From Streptomyces subrutilus (GTDB taxonomy: Bacteria; Actinomycetota; Actinomycetes; Streptomycetales; Streptomycetaceae), in NCBI RefSeq assembly GCF_008704535.1, contig NZ_CP023701.1, positions 3,722,501 to 3,786,500 on the forward strand: a DNA stretch of 64,000 nucleotides, written 5' to 3'. Positions 52,687 through 61,592 of the stretch are shown in pieces. How positions within the stretch are numbered: position 1 is the first letter of the stretch; each line of letters starts with the position of its first letter. The notes below the pieces were generated by a model. The model had not been told where the DNA came from, made no database searches, and saw only the letters and a list, made by a program, of their open reading frames with translations. The translations under genes were made by a program, and so were the position numbers.

Positions 52687-53346
52687 CTACAGCCCGGCGT
52701 CCCTGGCCAGCAGTGCCGCCTGCACCCGGTTCTCGCAGCCCAGCTTGGCCAGGATGCGGCTCACGTACGTCTTCACGGTGGCCTCGCTCATGTGCAGCCG
52801 CCGTCCGGCGTCCGCGTTCGACAGGCCCTCGCCCAGCAGCGCCAGCACCCCGCGCTCCCGTTCGCTGAGCTCCGCCACCTGCCGGCGGGCCTCCTCGCCG
52901 CGCACCGCGGCCCTCCCCGAGGCGAGCTGGTCCACGACGTGCCGCGTCGCCCCGGGTGAGAGGTACGCGTCGCCGGCCGCGGCCGCCCGGACCGCGCCGA
53001 TCAACTCGCCCGGCGCCGAGTCCTTCAGCAGGAACCCGGCGCTGCCCTGGCCCAGTGCCCGCAGGACGTTCTCCTTCTCGCCGAAGGTGGTCAGCACCAG
53101 CGCCCGGACCCCGGGCACGGCCCGCCCCAGCTCCGCCAACGCCGTCAGGCCGTCCATCACCGGCATCTGGATGTCCAGCAGCACCACGTCGGGCCCGTGC
53201 GCGCGGGCCAGGTCGACGGCCTCCCGGCCGTTCGCCGCCTCCGCCACGACCTCGATGTCCGGCGCCGAGGTCAGGATCATCCTGATCCCGGCCCGGATCA
53301 GCGGCTCGTCGTCGGCGATCACCACTCTGATCACTTGGGCTGTCAC
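52687..53346 (-). CDS. NarL-type response regulator
   Basis: A 219-aa regulator: IRVVIADDEPLIRAGIRMIL, the phospho-Asp in VVLLDIQMPVMDG, LTTF, LKDSAP, then the LuxR helix-turn-helix LSERERGVLALLGEGLSNADAGRRLHMSEATVKTYVSRILAKLGC. GTG 53344-53346 is just after the sensor kinase gene (8 bp). The pair is a classic two-component system; the input signal is unknown. Confidence 0.93.
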   Translation of the reverse strand: MTAQVIRVVIADDEPLIRAGIRMILTSAPDIEVVAEAANGREAVDLARAHGPDVVLLDIQMPVMDGLTALAELGRAVPGVRALVLTTFGEKENVLRALGQGSAGFLLKDSAPGELIGAVRAAAAGDAYLSPGATRHVVDQLASGRAAVRGEEARRQVAELSERERGVLALLGEGLSNADAGRRLHMSEATVKTYVSRILAKLGCENRVQAALLARDAGL

Positions 53347-53354
53347 CCGCGCTC

Positions 53355-55025
53355 CTACTGGTCGACCTCGTACGCCTGCTTGTCCACGAGCTTGCCGTCT
53401 GTGAAGCAGAACCGGAAAACCAGGTCCTTCCCCAGCCCGCTGGGCTGGTCCCTCGCCAGCAGGGCCGTGCAGTCCGAGCCCTCCGGCCGGTCCGGCCCCT
53501 TCCGCTCCGCGCCCGCGACCAGGAAGCTGCCGCCGCTCGGCAGCCGGTCGCGCACGGTCTTCTCCGGCGCGCCCACCTGCACGGCGTCGAACTCCGCGCG
53601 GTCGATCATCGAATCGTCCATCGAGCCCACCAGCAGCGCCACCCCGGCGCCGCCGACGATCACCAGGAGCACCACCGCGGCGAAGGCGATGCCGCAGCCC
53701 AGCGCGAAGCCTCCGGTGCGGGTGCGCTCCGGCACGGCGAGCTCCCGGTCCACCACCGACCAGTCCATGGGCGGCACCGCCCTCAGGCCCTGGGCCCGCT
53801 GCCCGAAGTCGTCCGCCACCTCCTCGACCCCGGCCGGCTCCGCCCCGTACGGCAGCACGCCCGCCACCCGGAACCCGCCGCCCTCCACCGCGCCCGCGTG
53901 CACCATCCCGCCGACCAGCCGGGCCCGTTCGCGCAGCCCCGTCAGCCCCTGCCCGCCCGAGACCACCTCGCCGGCGCCGGGGCCCGCCGCGGGACCGTTG
54001 GCGATCTCCACCACCAGCGAGTCGTCCTCGTACCGCAGCTCCACCGCGATCGGGGCCCCCGGCGCGTGCTTGTACGCGTTCGTCAGCCCCTCCTGCACGA
54101 TCCGGTAGGCGGCGTGGTCGCACGCCGCGGCCAGCGGCCTCGGCTCGCCCGTCACGGTCAGCCGTACGTCCGTCCCCGCGCCCCGCGCCGCCTCCACGAC
54201 GCCGCCGATCCCGGCGACCCCGCGCGCCGCCGGCTGCGCCGCCTCCTCCACGGGTACCGGTGCCTCGATGCCGTCCCGCAGGATGCCGACCACCTCGCGC
54301 AGCTCGTGCATCGCCGCCACGGACGCCTGGCGCAGCACGCCCACCGCTTCGAGCTGCCGGTCGGTGAGGTGCGGGTCCACCTCCAGCGCCCCCGTGTGCA
54401 CCGAGATCAGCGCCAGTTGGTGGCCCAGGCTGTCGTGCATGTCCTGGGCGATCCGCTGCCGTTCGCGCAGCCGGGCCTGCCCGGCGACCATCGCCCGCTC
54501 GCGCAGCAACTGCGCGTTGCGCTCCTGGAGCGCGCTCAGCAGGGTGCGGCGCTGGGACCAGTAGCGGCTGGCGAGGCCCGGGATCACCGTGGTCGCCAGG
54601 AACATCAGCGTGGTGAAGATGACCACGAGCAGTGGGCGCATCTGCGACCACTCGTGCAGGACGCCGAGGCCGACCGATGCGAAGAAGGCCAGCGTGAACG
54701 CGGCCGCGGCCCGCCCCACCCCGATGATCCGGCGCCCCGCCGACCAGCCCAGCAGCATCGTGACCAGGATCGTGCCGGGCAGGAACGCACCGAGCGCCGC
54801 ACCCGTCACCAGCGTCGACGCGGGCAGGCGCCGCCGCAGCAGGGTCAGCGCCACCACGACCGCGGCGCTCGCCAGCATCCGGAGCCCGGAGCCGTTGTCG
54901 AGCTCCTCGACGCCCAGCCCGACCAGGGCCAGCACCCCGGCGACCACCAGGTCCCCGGCCAGCATCCGCCGGGTCCAGGGCTCCGGGCCCTTCAGCCAGC
55001 CCAGCCCCGCACGCGTCCTCGCCAT
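53355..55025 (-). CDS. Sensor histidine kinase with C-terminal anchored domain
   Basis: A 556-aa kinase. About four membrane helices cover the first 150 residues. A HisKA_3 domain has the phospho-His in QRIAQDMHDSLGHQLALIS. The ATPase domain has RIVQEGLTNAYKHAPG (N box) and GGQGLTGLRERARLVGG. Unusually, another membrane helix (IAFAAVVLLVIVGGAGVALLVGSM) follows at about 470, then an outside domain of about 80 residues with two Cys (SDCTALLA and FRFCFTD). The added domain resembles small lipoprotein-like modules (VQVGAPEKTVRDRLPSG). Start ATG 55023-55025, or GTG three codons earlier. Confidence 0.85.
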   Translation of the reverse strand: MARTRAGLGWLKGPEPWTRRMLAGDLVVAGVLALVGLGVEELDNGSGLRMLASAAVVVALTLLRRRLPASTLVTGAALGAFLPGTILVTMLLGWSAGRRIIGVGRAAAAFTLAFFASVGLGVLHEWSQMRPLLVVIFTTLMFLATTVIPGLASRYWSQRRTLLSALQERNAQLLRERAMVAGQARLRERQRIAQDMHDSLGHQLALISVHTGALEVDPHLTDRQLEAVGVLRQASVAAMHELREVVGILRDGIEAPVPVEEAAQPAARGVAGIGGVVEAARGAGTDVRLTVTGEPRPLAAACDHAAYRIVQEGLTNAYKHAPGAPIAVELRYEDDSLVVEIANGPAAGPGAGEVVSGGQGLTGLRERARLVGGMVHAGAVEGGGFRVAGVLPYGAEPAGVEEVADDFGQRAQGLRAVPPMDWSVVDRELAVPERTRTGGFALGCGIAFAAVVLLVIVGGAGVALLVGSMDDSMIDRAEFDAVQVGAPEKTVRDRLPSGGSFLVAGAERKGPDRPEGSDCTALLARDQPSGLGKDLVFRFCFTDGKLVDKQAYEVDQ

Positions 55026-55120
55026 GGCATCCACGGCACCGACCCTAGACAGCGGCCCCGGTCCCGGCCGTCCTCTTTCGTCGCGCCGTCCCCGACGAAA
55101 GTCGTCACCGCGGCCGCCGG

Positions 55121-55135
55121 GTGTGAAGTTCTCAC
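55121..55135. promoter_or_regulatory. Cluster motif copy 1 (SARP promoter)
   Basis: GTGTGAAGTTCTCAC, a near-perfect dyad, about 100 bp before the SARP start. Its right half TGAAGTTCTCAC differs by one base from the motif at 56041 and 61593. Confidence 0.65.
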
Positions 55136-55235
55136 GGTCCGGGGGGCGTCAGGTCACGGCCGACCGGTGTCGACGTACCTGTCCCGGCCGGGGGTCCGGG
55201 TGCGAGCCTGTGGGAGGTCACCGAAGGGAGCGGGC

Positions 55236-56033
55236 ATGGAGCGGCTGGAGATCGGATTGCTGGGGCCCCTCGTCGTCACGGTCGGCGGCAGGTCCGTCGT
55301 ACCCAGTGCCGCGAAGCAGCGCAGGCTGCTCGCGCTGCTGGCCGTGAACCTGGGGCGCGAGGTGAGCATGGGGACGATCGTCGAGGAACTGTGGGGCGGG
55401 TGCCCGCCCAGCGGTCCGGCCGCGGCGGTGCAGACGTACGTGAAGCACCTGCGGCACCGCATCGCGGCCGTCACGGGCGCCGACCCCAAGGAGATCGTCG
55501 CCACCGGCTACGCGGGCTACCGGCTCGGCTCCGCCGGGGCCCGGGTCGACACCCGGGAGTTCGAGGCGACCGTGGCCGACGCCAACCGGGCGCTGGCCAC
55601 CGGGGACGACGAGCGGGGCGCCGGGCTGCTGGGCTCCGGCCTGGCCGCGTGGCGCGGCCCCGCCCTGTGCGACGTCCAGCGGGGCGGAGTGCTGCGGGCG
55701 GAGGCGCTGCGGCTGGACGAAGTACGGCTGGCCGCGCTGGAAGCCCGGATCGCGGCGGAGCTGCGGCTCGGCGCGCACACCCGGCTGGTGAGCGAACTGA
55801 CGGCGCTGACCTCGCTGTACCCGCTACAGGAGAACCTGCACGCCCACCTGATCCTCGCGCTGTACCGCAGCGGACGGGCATCGCGGGCGCTGGAGGTCTT
55901 CCGGCGGCTTCGCTCGACCTACGTGAGCGAGCTGGGCATCGAGCCGTCGCGGCGGCTACAGGAACTGCACCGGTCGGTGCTGGGCTGCGATCCGACCCTG
56001 GACGCACCGGTTCCGAGTCTGGTCACGCTGTAG
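55236..56033 (+). CDS. SARP family transcriptional activator
   Basis: A 265-aa SARP with a winged helix (about 1-95; AKQRRLLALLAVNLGREVSMGTIVEELWGG, then TYVKHLRHRI and GYRLG) and a bacterial transcriptional activation domain (100-255; LHAHLILALYRSGRASRALEVFRRLRSTYVSELGIEPS). Small SARPs act as cluster-specific activators of antibiotic and RiPP genes. It has GGGAG before ATG 55236. The position at the left edge of the YcaO cluster and the motif upstream make it the probable pathway activator. Confidence 0.92.
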   Translation: MERLEIGLLGPLVVTVGGRSVVPSAAKQRRLLALLAVNLGREVSMGTIVEELWGGCPPSGPAAAVQTYVKHLRHRIAAVTGADPKEIVATGYAGYRLGSAGARVDTREFEATVADANRALATGDDERGAGLLGSGLAAWRGPALCDVQRGGVLRAEALRLDEVRLAALEARIAAELRLGAHTRLVSELTALTSLYPLQENLHAHLILALYRSGRASRALEVFRRLRSTYVSELGIEPSRRLQELHRSVLGCDPTLDAPVPSLVTL

Positions 56034-56040
56034 TGACGAC

Positions 56041-56053
56041 GTGAGATCTTCAT
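56041..56053. promoter_or_regulatory. Cluster motif copy 2 (inverted, before the SagB-like gene)
   Basis: GTGAGATCTTCAT, the exact reverse complement of ATGAAGATCTCAC at 61593. It lies 88 bp before the SagB-like gene, just after the SARP stop. Confidence 0.65.
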
Positions 56054-56140
56054 GGCCACCGTATGACTCAGTGGCTGTCCCGGGGCCGGGGCCCGGCCCC
56101 ATACTCGACGAATCCCGCCGCCCGGCAAGAGAGGTGCGAT

Positions 56141-56797
56141 ATGCGGCGCACGACTGGGGATGCCCCAACCGTCCATCTCTGGTCGCTGTCCGAGGACGTG
56201 GTCGTCGACCAGGGCGCGGGCGGCGACGCGCTGCTGCTCACCAGCCGCTGGGGTCAGGACCGGCTCGACCGGCCCAGTCCCGCGGTGCGCGAGGCGCTCC
56301 GCAGGATGGAGCTCGGCCCGGTGCTGCTGGGCAACGCCGTGAGCGGGACGGAGGAACTGCGCCTCCTCACGCTGCCCACCCTCACCCGGCTGTCCCACCT
56401 GGTGGTGCGCACGCTCGGCGTGGACGACCTGAAGGGGCCGCTGCTGTCCGTGTTCCCGCTCTCGCCCGCGGCGCCGTTCGTGTTGATCCGCCAACCCGGC
56501 GAGCGCCGGGTCCGGCTGCCCCGCCACGTGGCCCTCACCGTGCCGGAGTCGGGGACCGGATGCGTACTGGAGTCCGTCGACTCGACGCACCGGGTGGTGC
56601 TGCACCGGCCCGAGGCGGCCTGGGTGGCGATGATGCTGGCCTGGCCGACCACCCTCGCGGCGGCGTCGGCCGCGCTGCCGCTGCCGCCGAACGTCACCGA
56701 GGACATCTTCGGCTACCTGTCCGCCGCCGGGATGGTCGCTCCCGCGGACGAGCCCGCCGACGGACCCGCCGACGGACCCGCCGCCCGGTCCGCCTAG
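56141..56797 (+). CDS. Stand-alone SagB N-terminal-like protein
   Basis: A 218-aa protein. I see two winged-helix-like units. The first runs GGDALLLTSRWGQDRL, REALRRM and TLTRLSHLVVRTLGVDDLKGPLLSVFPLSPAAPF. The second runs PRHVALTVPESGTGCVLESVDSTHRVVLHRP to DIFGYLSAAGMV. This order matches the N-terminal part of SagB-type peptide dehydrogenases as I remember it. The FMN/nitroreductase domain that should follow is absent; the protein ends in a short DEPADGPADGP tail. It may bind the leader peptide without oxidising it. The ATG follows GAGAGGTGCGAT. Confidence 0.55.
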   Translation: MRRTTGDAPTVHLWSLSEDVVVDQGAGGDALLLTSRWGQDRLDRPSPAVREALRRMELGPVLLGNAVSGTEELRLLTLPTLTRLSHLVVRTLGVDDLKGPLLSVFPLSPAAPFVLIRQPGERRVRLPRHVALTVPESGTGCVLESVDSTHRVVLHRPEAAWVAMMLAWPTTLAAASAALPLPPNVTEDIFGYLSAAGMVAPADEPADGPADGPAARSA

Positions 56798-56930
56798 GAC
56801 CCGCAGGGCCCGCCGGGCCGGCCCGCACGGCGCCCGCCGCGCCCGCCGCGCCCGCAGCACCCCGCAGGACACGGCCGGCATCGCGACAGCGGACCGACGA
56901 ACCGTCAGGGCCGTCAGGCCGTCAGGGCCG

Positions 56931-57539
56931 TCAGACCAGCCAGCCCGCGTCACGGGCGATGCGGATGGCGTCGACCCGGTTGCGCGCGTTCAGCTTCGCC
57001 ACCACCGTCGTCAGGTAGTTGCGCACCGTCCCGGTGGACAGGTGGAGCTCCCCGGCGATCTCCGTCGCCTCGGCCCCCTGCGCGGCCATCCGCAGCACCT
57101 CGGTCTCCCGGTCGGTCAGCGGGCTCTCCAGCCCGCTCCACGCGGCCAGGGCGAGCTTGGAATCGATGACCCGCTGGCCGGCCACCACCCGGCGGATGGC
57201 ACTGGCCAGTTCCTTCGGCGAGTCGTCCTTGAGCAGGTAGCCGGAGACCTGGGCCGCCAGGGCCCGGCGCAGGGTCCCGGGCCGGCCGAGGCTCGTGAGC
57301 ATCAGCGTCCGGCACTCGGGCAGGTGCTCGTGGATCTGCACGGCGGCGCTCAGCCCGTCGAGACCGGGCAGGTCGATGTCGATGATGGCGATGTCCGGCT
57401 TGACGTCGAGGGCGGCGGCGAGTATCTCGTCACCGCGCTCCAGTTCGCTGACGACCTCCAGGTCGTCCTCCAGGTTGAGCAGGGCGACGAGCGCCCCGCG
57501 CACCATGTTCATGTCCTCGGCCAACAGGATTCTGATCAC
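56931..57539 (-). CDS. DesR-like response regulator
   Basis: A 202-aa NarL-type regulator: IRILLAEDMNMVRGALVALL, phospho-Asp in IAIIDIDLPGLDG, LTSLG, LLKDDSP and the helix-turn-helix LTDRETEVLRMAAQGAEATEIAGELHLSTGTVRNYLTTVVAKLN. This branch (DesR-like) pairs with membrane kinases. It is downstream of the kinase gene by 95 bp. The start is GTG 57537-57539. It may report on membrane or product stress inside the cluster. Confidence 0.92.
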   Translation of the reverse strand: MIRILLAEDMNMVRGALVALLNLEDDLEVVSELERGDEILAAALDVKPDIAIIDIDLPGLDGLSAAVQIHEHLPECRTLMLTSLGRPGTLRRALAAQVSGYLLKDDSPKELASAIRRVVAGQRVIDSKLALAAWSGLESPLTDRETEVLRMAAQGAEATEIAGELHLSTGTVRNYLTTVVAKLNARNRVDAIRIARDAGWLV

Positions 57540-57634
57540 CTTGCGAGCCCCCCCGTCCGCGCGGTCGATCTTGCGCCGTCGAGCATAGCAACGTGGCCGG
57601 ATCCGGGCAGCGTCCCGAACGGGAACCCGTCACC

Positions 57635-58870
57635 TCAGGCGACGAGCCGCGGCCCGTCGTCCGTCACCGAACCCTCGTCGTCCCGGGCCGGACCGCCTTG
57701 CGCGGGGACGCGCGCGACCAGCCGGAACACGTCGCCCGGACCGCGGTCCACCATCAGTTCCCCGCCCACCGCGCGCAGCCGGATCTCCAGATTGCCCAGA
57801 CCGCTGCCGCTGTGCGGGGAACTGTCCCGGTACCCCTCGGTGACGCCGTCGTTGGTGACCGAAAGCGTCATCAGGCCGGCCTCCTCCACGGCGGTGATCT
57901 CGCACTGCGCGGCCCGGCTGTGCCGCAGCACGTTGGTGACGGCCTCCCGCAGCACGGTCGCCAGGACCGTGTCCACCGGTGAGCTGACCCGTCCCATCCG
58001 GACGTCGGTCACCGCCTCGACCTCGGCGGCGCTCAGCACCGACCGGGCCGAACCGATCTCCTCCTCCAGCGACATGTCCCGGTAGCCGCTCGCGACCCGC
58101 CGTACGTCGGCCAGCGACTGGCGGGAGATCGCGAGGACGTCCTCGACCTCCTGCTTGGCCTTGGCCGGATGGGCCAGGATCAGCCGGTGGATGAGCTCGC
58201 CCTTGAGCTGGATGGCCGAGAGGCTGTAGCCGAGCAGGTCGTGCAGGTCGCGTGCGAAGCGCAGCCGTTCGCGCGTGACGGCGGCCCGGGTCAGCTCGTC
58301 GCGGCTGTCGTGCAGGAACCGGACCAGCTCCGAGAGCCGGCTCAGCCCGAAGGTGACCAGCCCCGTCAGCAGGGTGGTCTGGACGAGGTAGACGCTGTCG
58401 AGCATCGGCCGCCCCTCCAGCACCGGGGGCACCAGCATGCTGACGCCGACCAGCCCGTACAGGGTCCAGCCCAGCCGCGGGGGCAGGAGCAGCAGCAGGG
58501 AGCCCGCGAGGAACCCGGCCATCGCCCCCCACTGGGACTTCAGGGTGATGAGCGGCAGGTACGTGAAGAGCGCCTGGACACCGAGGGTCGCCGCCCGGCG
58601 CACGGCGGGAGCGTGCCGCGCGCCGGGCCGGGAGTGCAGGAGCTGGAGCCCGAAGACCGCGCCCAGGCAGCCCATGGCGGCCGCCAGGCCGCGTCCTTCG
58701 ACTCCGGCACCGATGATGTTGAGGATCGTGATGCCCACATAGCAGAGGATCGCGACAATCAGGATGACCTCGGCCATGCGCGGAGCGGGCAAATCCCGAC
58801 TTCGGCGCAGAATGCCCTCGACTACCACCGCCTCCGGCAGTTCACCCGAGGACTTGCGGCGGTGAGTCAT
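57635..58870 (-). CDS. DesK-like sensor histidine kinase
   Basis: A 411-aa kinase. About five membrane helices lie between residues 30 and 165, with almost no outer loop. RERLRFARDLHDLLGYSLSAIQLKGEL is the HisKA_3 box, and REAVTNVLRHSRAAQCEI and GSGLGNLEIRLRAVGGEL are ATPase boxes. As in DesK, a membrane-state signal is plausible. AAGGGGG precedes ATG 58868-58870. It lies 86 bp behind the cyclodehydratase gene on the same strand and may share its transcript. Confidence 0.92.
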   Translation of the reverse strand: MTHRRKSSGELPEAVVVEGILRRSRDLPAPRMAEVILIVAILCYVGITILNIIGAGVEGRGLAAAMGCLGAVFGLQLLHSRPGARHAPAVRRAATLGVQALFTYLPLITLKSQWGAMAGFLAGSLLLLLPPRLGWTLYGLVGVSMLVPPVLEGRPMLDSVYLVQTTLLTGLVTFGLSRLSELVRFLHDSRDELTRAAVTRERLRFARDLHDLLGYSLSAIQLKGELIHRLILAHPAKAKQEVEDVLAISRQSLADVRRVASGYRDMSLEEEIGSARSVLSAAEVEAVTDVRMGRVSSPVDTVLATVLREAVTNVLRHSRAAQCEITAVEEAGLMTLSVTNDGVTEGYRDSSPHSGSGLGNLEIRLRAVGGELMVDRGPGDVFRLVARVPAQGGPARDDEGSVTDDGPRLVA

Positions 58871-58954
58871 GTCAATCCCCCTTCGGAACTTCCCTGCTTC
58901 GGGTCCAGCGCGAGCATAGGCCAGGGATTCCGGGGAAGGGCGGGATTCTCTCGT

Positions 58955-61297
58955 TCATACGAACATCGGGATGGGGTTGAGCTGGTCGTATGGTGTGGGA
59001 GAAGCCAGTCGGCCGAGGGAGACCGGAACGTCGAAAAGGCGGCCGGGAGCGAATCGGGCCCAGAAGTGGCGCAGTCCGGGAACGATGACTTTCACAACCG
59101 GAAGTTTCAGATCCGGGCGGGTCTGGTCCAGAACGAGCAAGTCCATCCCCATTCCCCGTACCAATTCGGTGATCATGTGCACATCATCGAGTAGATTCTC
59201 ATTGCGCATCGGCGTCCAGTTCGCCGGAGTTCGCGCCGCCGCCTCCGGATCGGGGCGCAGATAGGGCTGGTTGGCGACCGTCGCCAGGTGCCACCAGGAC
59301 AGCGGCTCCGGATCGGTGATCCGGTAGCCCGAGCCGTCCGGACGGACGTCGCTCACCGCGGGCAGCAACTGGCCCATCTCCGAGAGCGCCCGGCGCAGCG
59401 CCACCCGCGGATCGAAGTGCGCGCCGAAGCCGAAGATGACGTCCTGGTCGGGCTTGTCCGTACGCCGCGACAGCGCGGCCATCACCGGTATCCCCAGGTC
59501 GGAGGTGAGGTCGAGGACCCACACCTCCCGGTTCGCCCGTCGGTAACCGGCACGGACCCGCTCGGTCCACTCCTCCGCGAAGGCGTCCAGGTCCACCCCG
59601 GGCTGGCGGGTCCGGTTGTACCACCACAGGGCCACCGCGTCCCGCTCCACCAGCTCCAGGAAGCCCTGCACCACGGCGTCCTCCGGGCTGCTGCCCGCCG
59701 CGTTGCCGTTGGAATCCGCCCACAGCCCGTCCCAGGGAGCGCCCTGCGCCCCCGCCCCGCCCCGCTCGAAGTACAGCATCGAGGTGGGCAGCAGCCGCTG
59801 GACGCCCCCGGTGAGCGACCACACCGGGGTCCATTCGGTGGGCCGGGCCTCGTCGAAGGGCGTGGAGACGTAGTGGAACCGGGAGTGCTGCGCGTTCCAG
59901 TACTCCCGCTCCGCGTGCTGCCGGCCGGCGTACAGCTGGCAGTCGTTGGGGTGCACGGCGGCCGCGCCCAGGGCGCGCAGCGAATCCCGCAGGACCGGTT
60001 CGTCGCCGTGGCGGGTCCCGCTGTAGCGCTCGACCGCCTCGCACAGCGCGCTGGTGCGCGCCTCGTCGTCGGTACGGCCCTTGCCGCCGTTGAGCGCGCG
60101 CAGTCCGGAGCTCAGCCCGGCGTACGACGCCGACTCCATCGCCAGGTTCTGGCCGGACACGTAGGAGTGGACGAAGTCCGGGGCCCCGGACGACCGCCGG
60201 ATCTCCTTGACGACCCCGGTCACCGGGTCCACCAGGTGCCCGTACGTCCGGAGCATCTGCGCCGCCGTCAGGGCCCGGTCGCCGCCGCCCGTCCCCGCGG
60301 CCTTGGGCCGCGCCGCGGGGACGAAGGGGGCCATGACCCGCCGGGCCACCAGCCCCGGGTCCCCGCAGCCCGCGCACTGGGGGAGCCGCACCACCGGGTG
60401 GGCGGCGGTGCGCAACCGCAGCGTGTCCAGCGCCTGCACCTGCCCCTGCTCCGGACTGCGCAGCCCCACCAGCCATTTCGCGGTCTCCAGGACGGCGATG
60501 TGCACCGCCAGCGCCGTACCGGCGGCCAGTCCGGCCGCCGGCCGCGGCACCGGACCCTCCAGGCCCAGGGCGCGCCGCACCGGCAGCTCGGAACGGCGGT
60601 GGCCGCGCAGCCGTACGGCCAGGCAGTGCCAGCAGGGGCCGGAGCCCGGCTCGAAGAACGGGCCGACCCACGGGTCCGTGCCGCACAGCTTCACCGGCAG
60701 CCACGTCCGGCCGGCGGACCGGTGCGAGGCGTCCGCGGCGGCCAGCGCGGGCGAGAGGTAGTCGTCGCACAGCACCAGGACCAGGGCGGCGGCCCGCGGA
60801 TCCTCGGTGACCGGGATGCCCGACGCCCGGCAGGCGTCGGCCACCGGACCCGGGTCCAGGCCCGTCGGGGCCTCGATGGCGACCGACGCCCGGGCCAGCT
60901 CGGCGGCGGCCCGGCCCCCGTCCAGACCGGCCAGGTCCCAGTACGCCTCGGCCTCTTCGCCCCGGGGCACCGCCGCCGTCCCGGCCGCCCCCGCGGCGGC
61001 CGGCACGGTGAAGCGGATCAGCCCGGCATCGGCCAGGGCGAGCAGGGCCGCCTCGGCGTCCTCGGGGCCCAGGACCCGCGCGGCCTCACGCCGCACGGCC
61101 CGCACGGTACGGGTCCCGTCGAGCAGCGGCACGAGGACCTCGGCCTCGCTGCCGTGCAGGGCGGTCACCCCGCGCCGGGACACCAGGTAGGCGGCGTCGT
61201 CCGGTACGACCGTCGGTCTCAGGTGGGACTTGAAGCCCACGAACGCGCCCTCGTCCGCCGGCAGCGCGGCCGGACGCTCCGTTCCGGCCGCGTTCAT
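58955..61297 (-). CDS. Fused ThiF-like/YcaO cyclodehydratase of a RiPP pathway
   Basis: A 780-aa fusion of the two parts of azoline-forming cyclodehydratases. Residues about 20-95 look like a leader-binding (RRE-type) wing. The middle is a degenerate E1/ThiF-like region with a zinc tetrad (C222 and C225 in CWHC, C308 and C311 in CAGC). From about 365 it is YcaO: VKEIRRSSGAP, GKGRTDDEARTSALCEAVERYSG (405-427), FLELVERDAVALWWYNR and FGFGAH. The end NPIPMFV is the proline-rich tail that shapes the active site. It cyclises Cys, Ser or Thr to azolines using ATP. ATG start overlaps the precursor stop. Confidence 0.92.
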   Translation of the reverse strand: MNAAGTERPAALPADEGAFVGFKSHLRPTVVPDDAAYLVSRRGVTALHGSEAEVLVPLLDGTRTVRAVRREAARVLGPEDAEAALLALADAGLIRFTVPAAAGAAGTAAVPRGEEAEAYWDLAGLDGGRAAAELARASVAIEAPTGLDPGPVADACRASGIPVTEDPRAAALVLVLCDDYLSPALAAADASHRSAGRTWLPVKLCGTDPWVGPFFEPGSGPCWHCLAVRLRGHRRSELPVRRALGLEGPVPRPAAGLAAGTALAVHIAVLETAKWLVGLRSPEQGQVQALDTLRLRTAAHPVVRLPQCAGCGDPGLVARRVMAPFVPAARPKAAGTGGGDRALTAAQMLRTYGHLVDPVTGVVKEIRRSSGAPDFVHSYVSGQNLAMESASYAGLSSGLRALNGGKGRTDDEARTSALCEAVERYSGTRHGDEPVLRDSLRALGAAAVHPNDCQLYAGRQHAEREYWNAQHSRFHYVSTPFDEARPTEWTPVWSLTGGVQRLLPTSMLYFERGGAGAQGAPWDGLWADSNGNAAGSSPEDAVVQGFLELVERDAVALWWYNRTRQPGVDLDAFAEEWTERVRAGYRRANREVWVLDLTSDLGIPVMAALSRRTDKPDQDVIFGFGAHFDPRVALRRALSEMGQLLPAVSDVRPDGSGYRITDPEPLSWWHLATVANQPYLRPDPEAAARTPANWTPMRNENLLDDVHMITELVRGMGMDLLVLDQTRPDLKLPVVKVIVPGLRHFWARFAPGRLFDVPVSLGRLASPTPYDQLNPIPMFV

Positions 61298-61488
61298 GCC
61301 CCCAGCCGTCCGGCGGTCGGGGCCACCGGGCCGGTCACGCGCGTCAGGGCGCAGATCGAGAAGAGGACGACCGGAACCTCGGGCAGCGCATCGAGGTTCT
61401 CGATCACCAGGCCCCGTCTGAAGGAGCGGGCGGGGAGGGTCGCGGAGTCGGTGGAAAGGGTGCGGGCGCCGGCCGTAATGCTGGTCAT
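61294..61488 (-). CDS. Candidate RiPP precursor peptide
   Basis: A 64-aa protein starting MTSITAGARTLSTDSATL and ending TGPVAPTAGRLGA. The segment RRGLVIENLDALPE (25-37) resembles leader recognition motifs of azole-peptide precursors; it is followed by VPVVLFSICALTRV (38-51), with S44, C46, T49, T52 and T58 as possible sites of cyclisation. ATG 61486-61488 has an AGAGGGA ribosome site. Its stop overlaps the YcaO start as ATGA, so it is surely co-translated. The core boundary is not fixed by sequence. Low Cys/Ser/Thr content is unusual, so it could instead be a small leader-binding or partner protein. Confidence 0.6.
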   Translation of the reverse strand: MTSITAGARTLSTDSATLPARSFRRGLVIENLDALPEVPVVLFSICALTRVTGPVAPTAGRLGA

Positions 61489-61592
61489 GGCGGTGAGTTC
61501 CCTCTGCGTCGTCGGGAGCGGTTCCTGTCCGTTCGCTGACGATTCTGCGAGGAACGGCTGAGCACTGACAGTGCCCGGCTCACCACCGCGAG

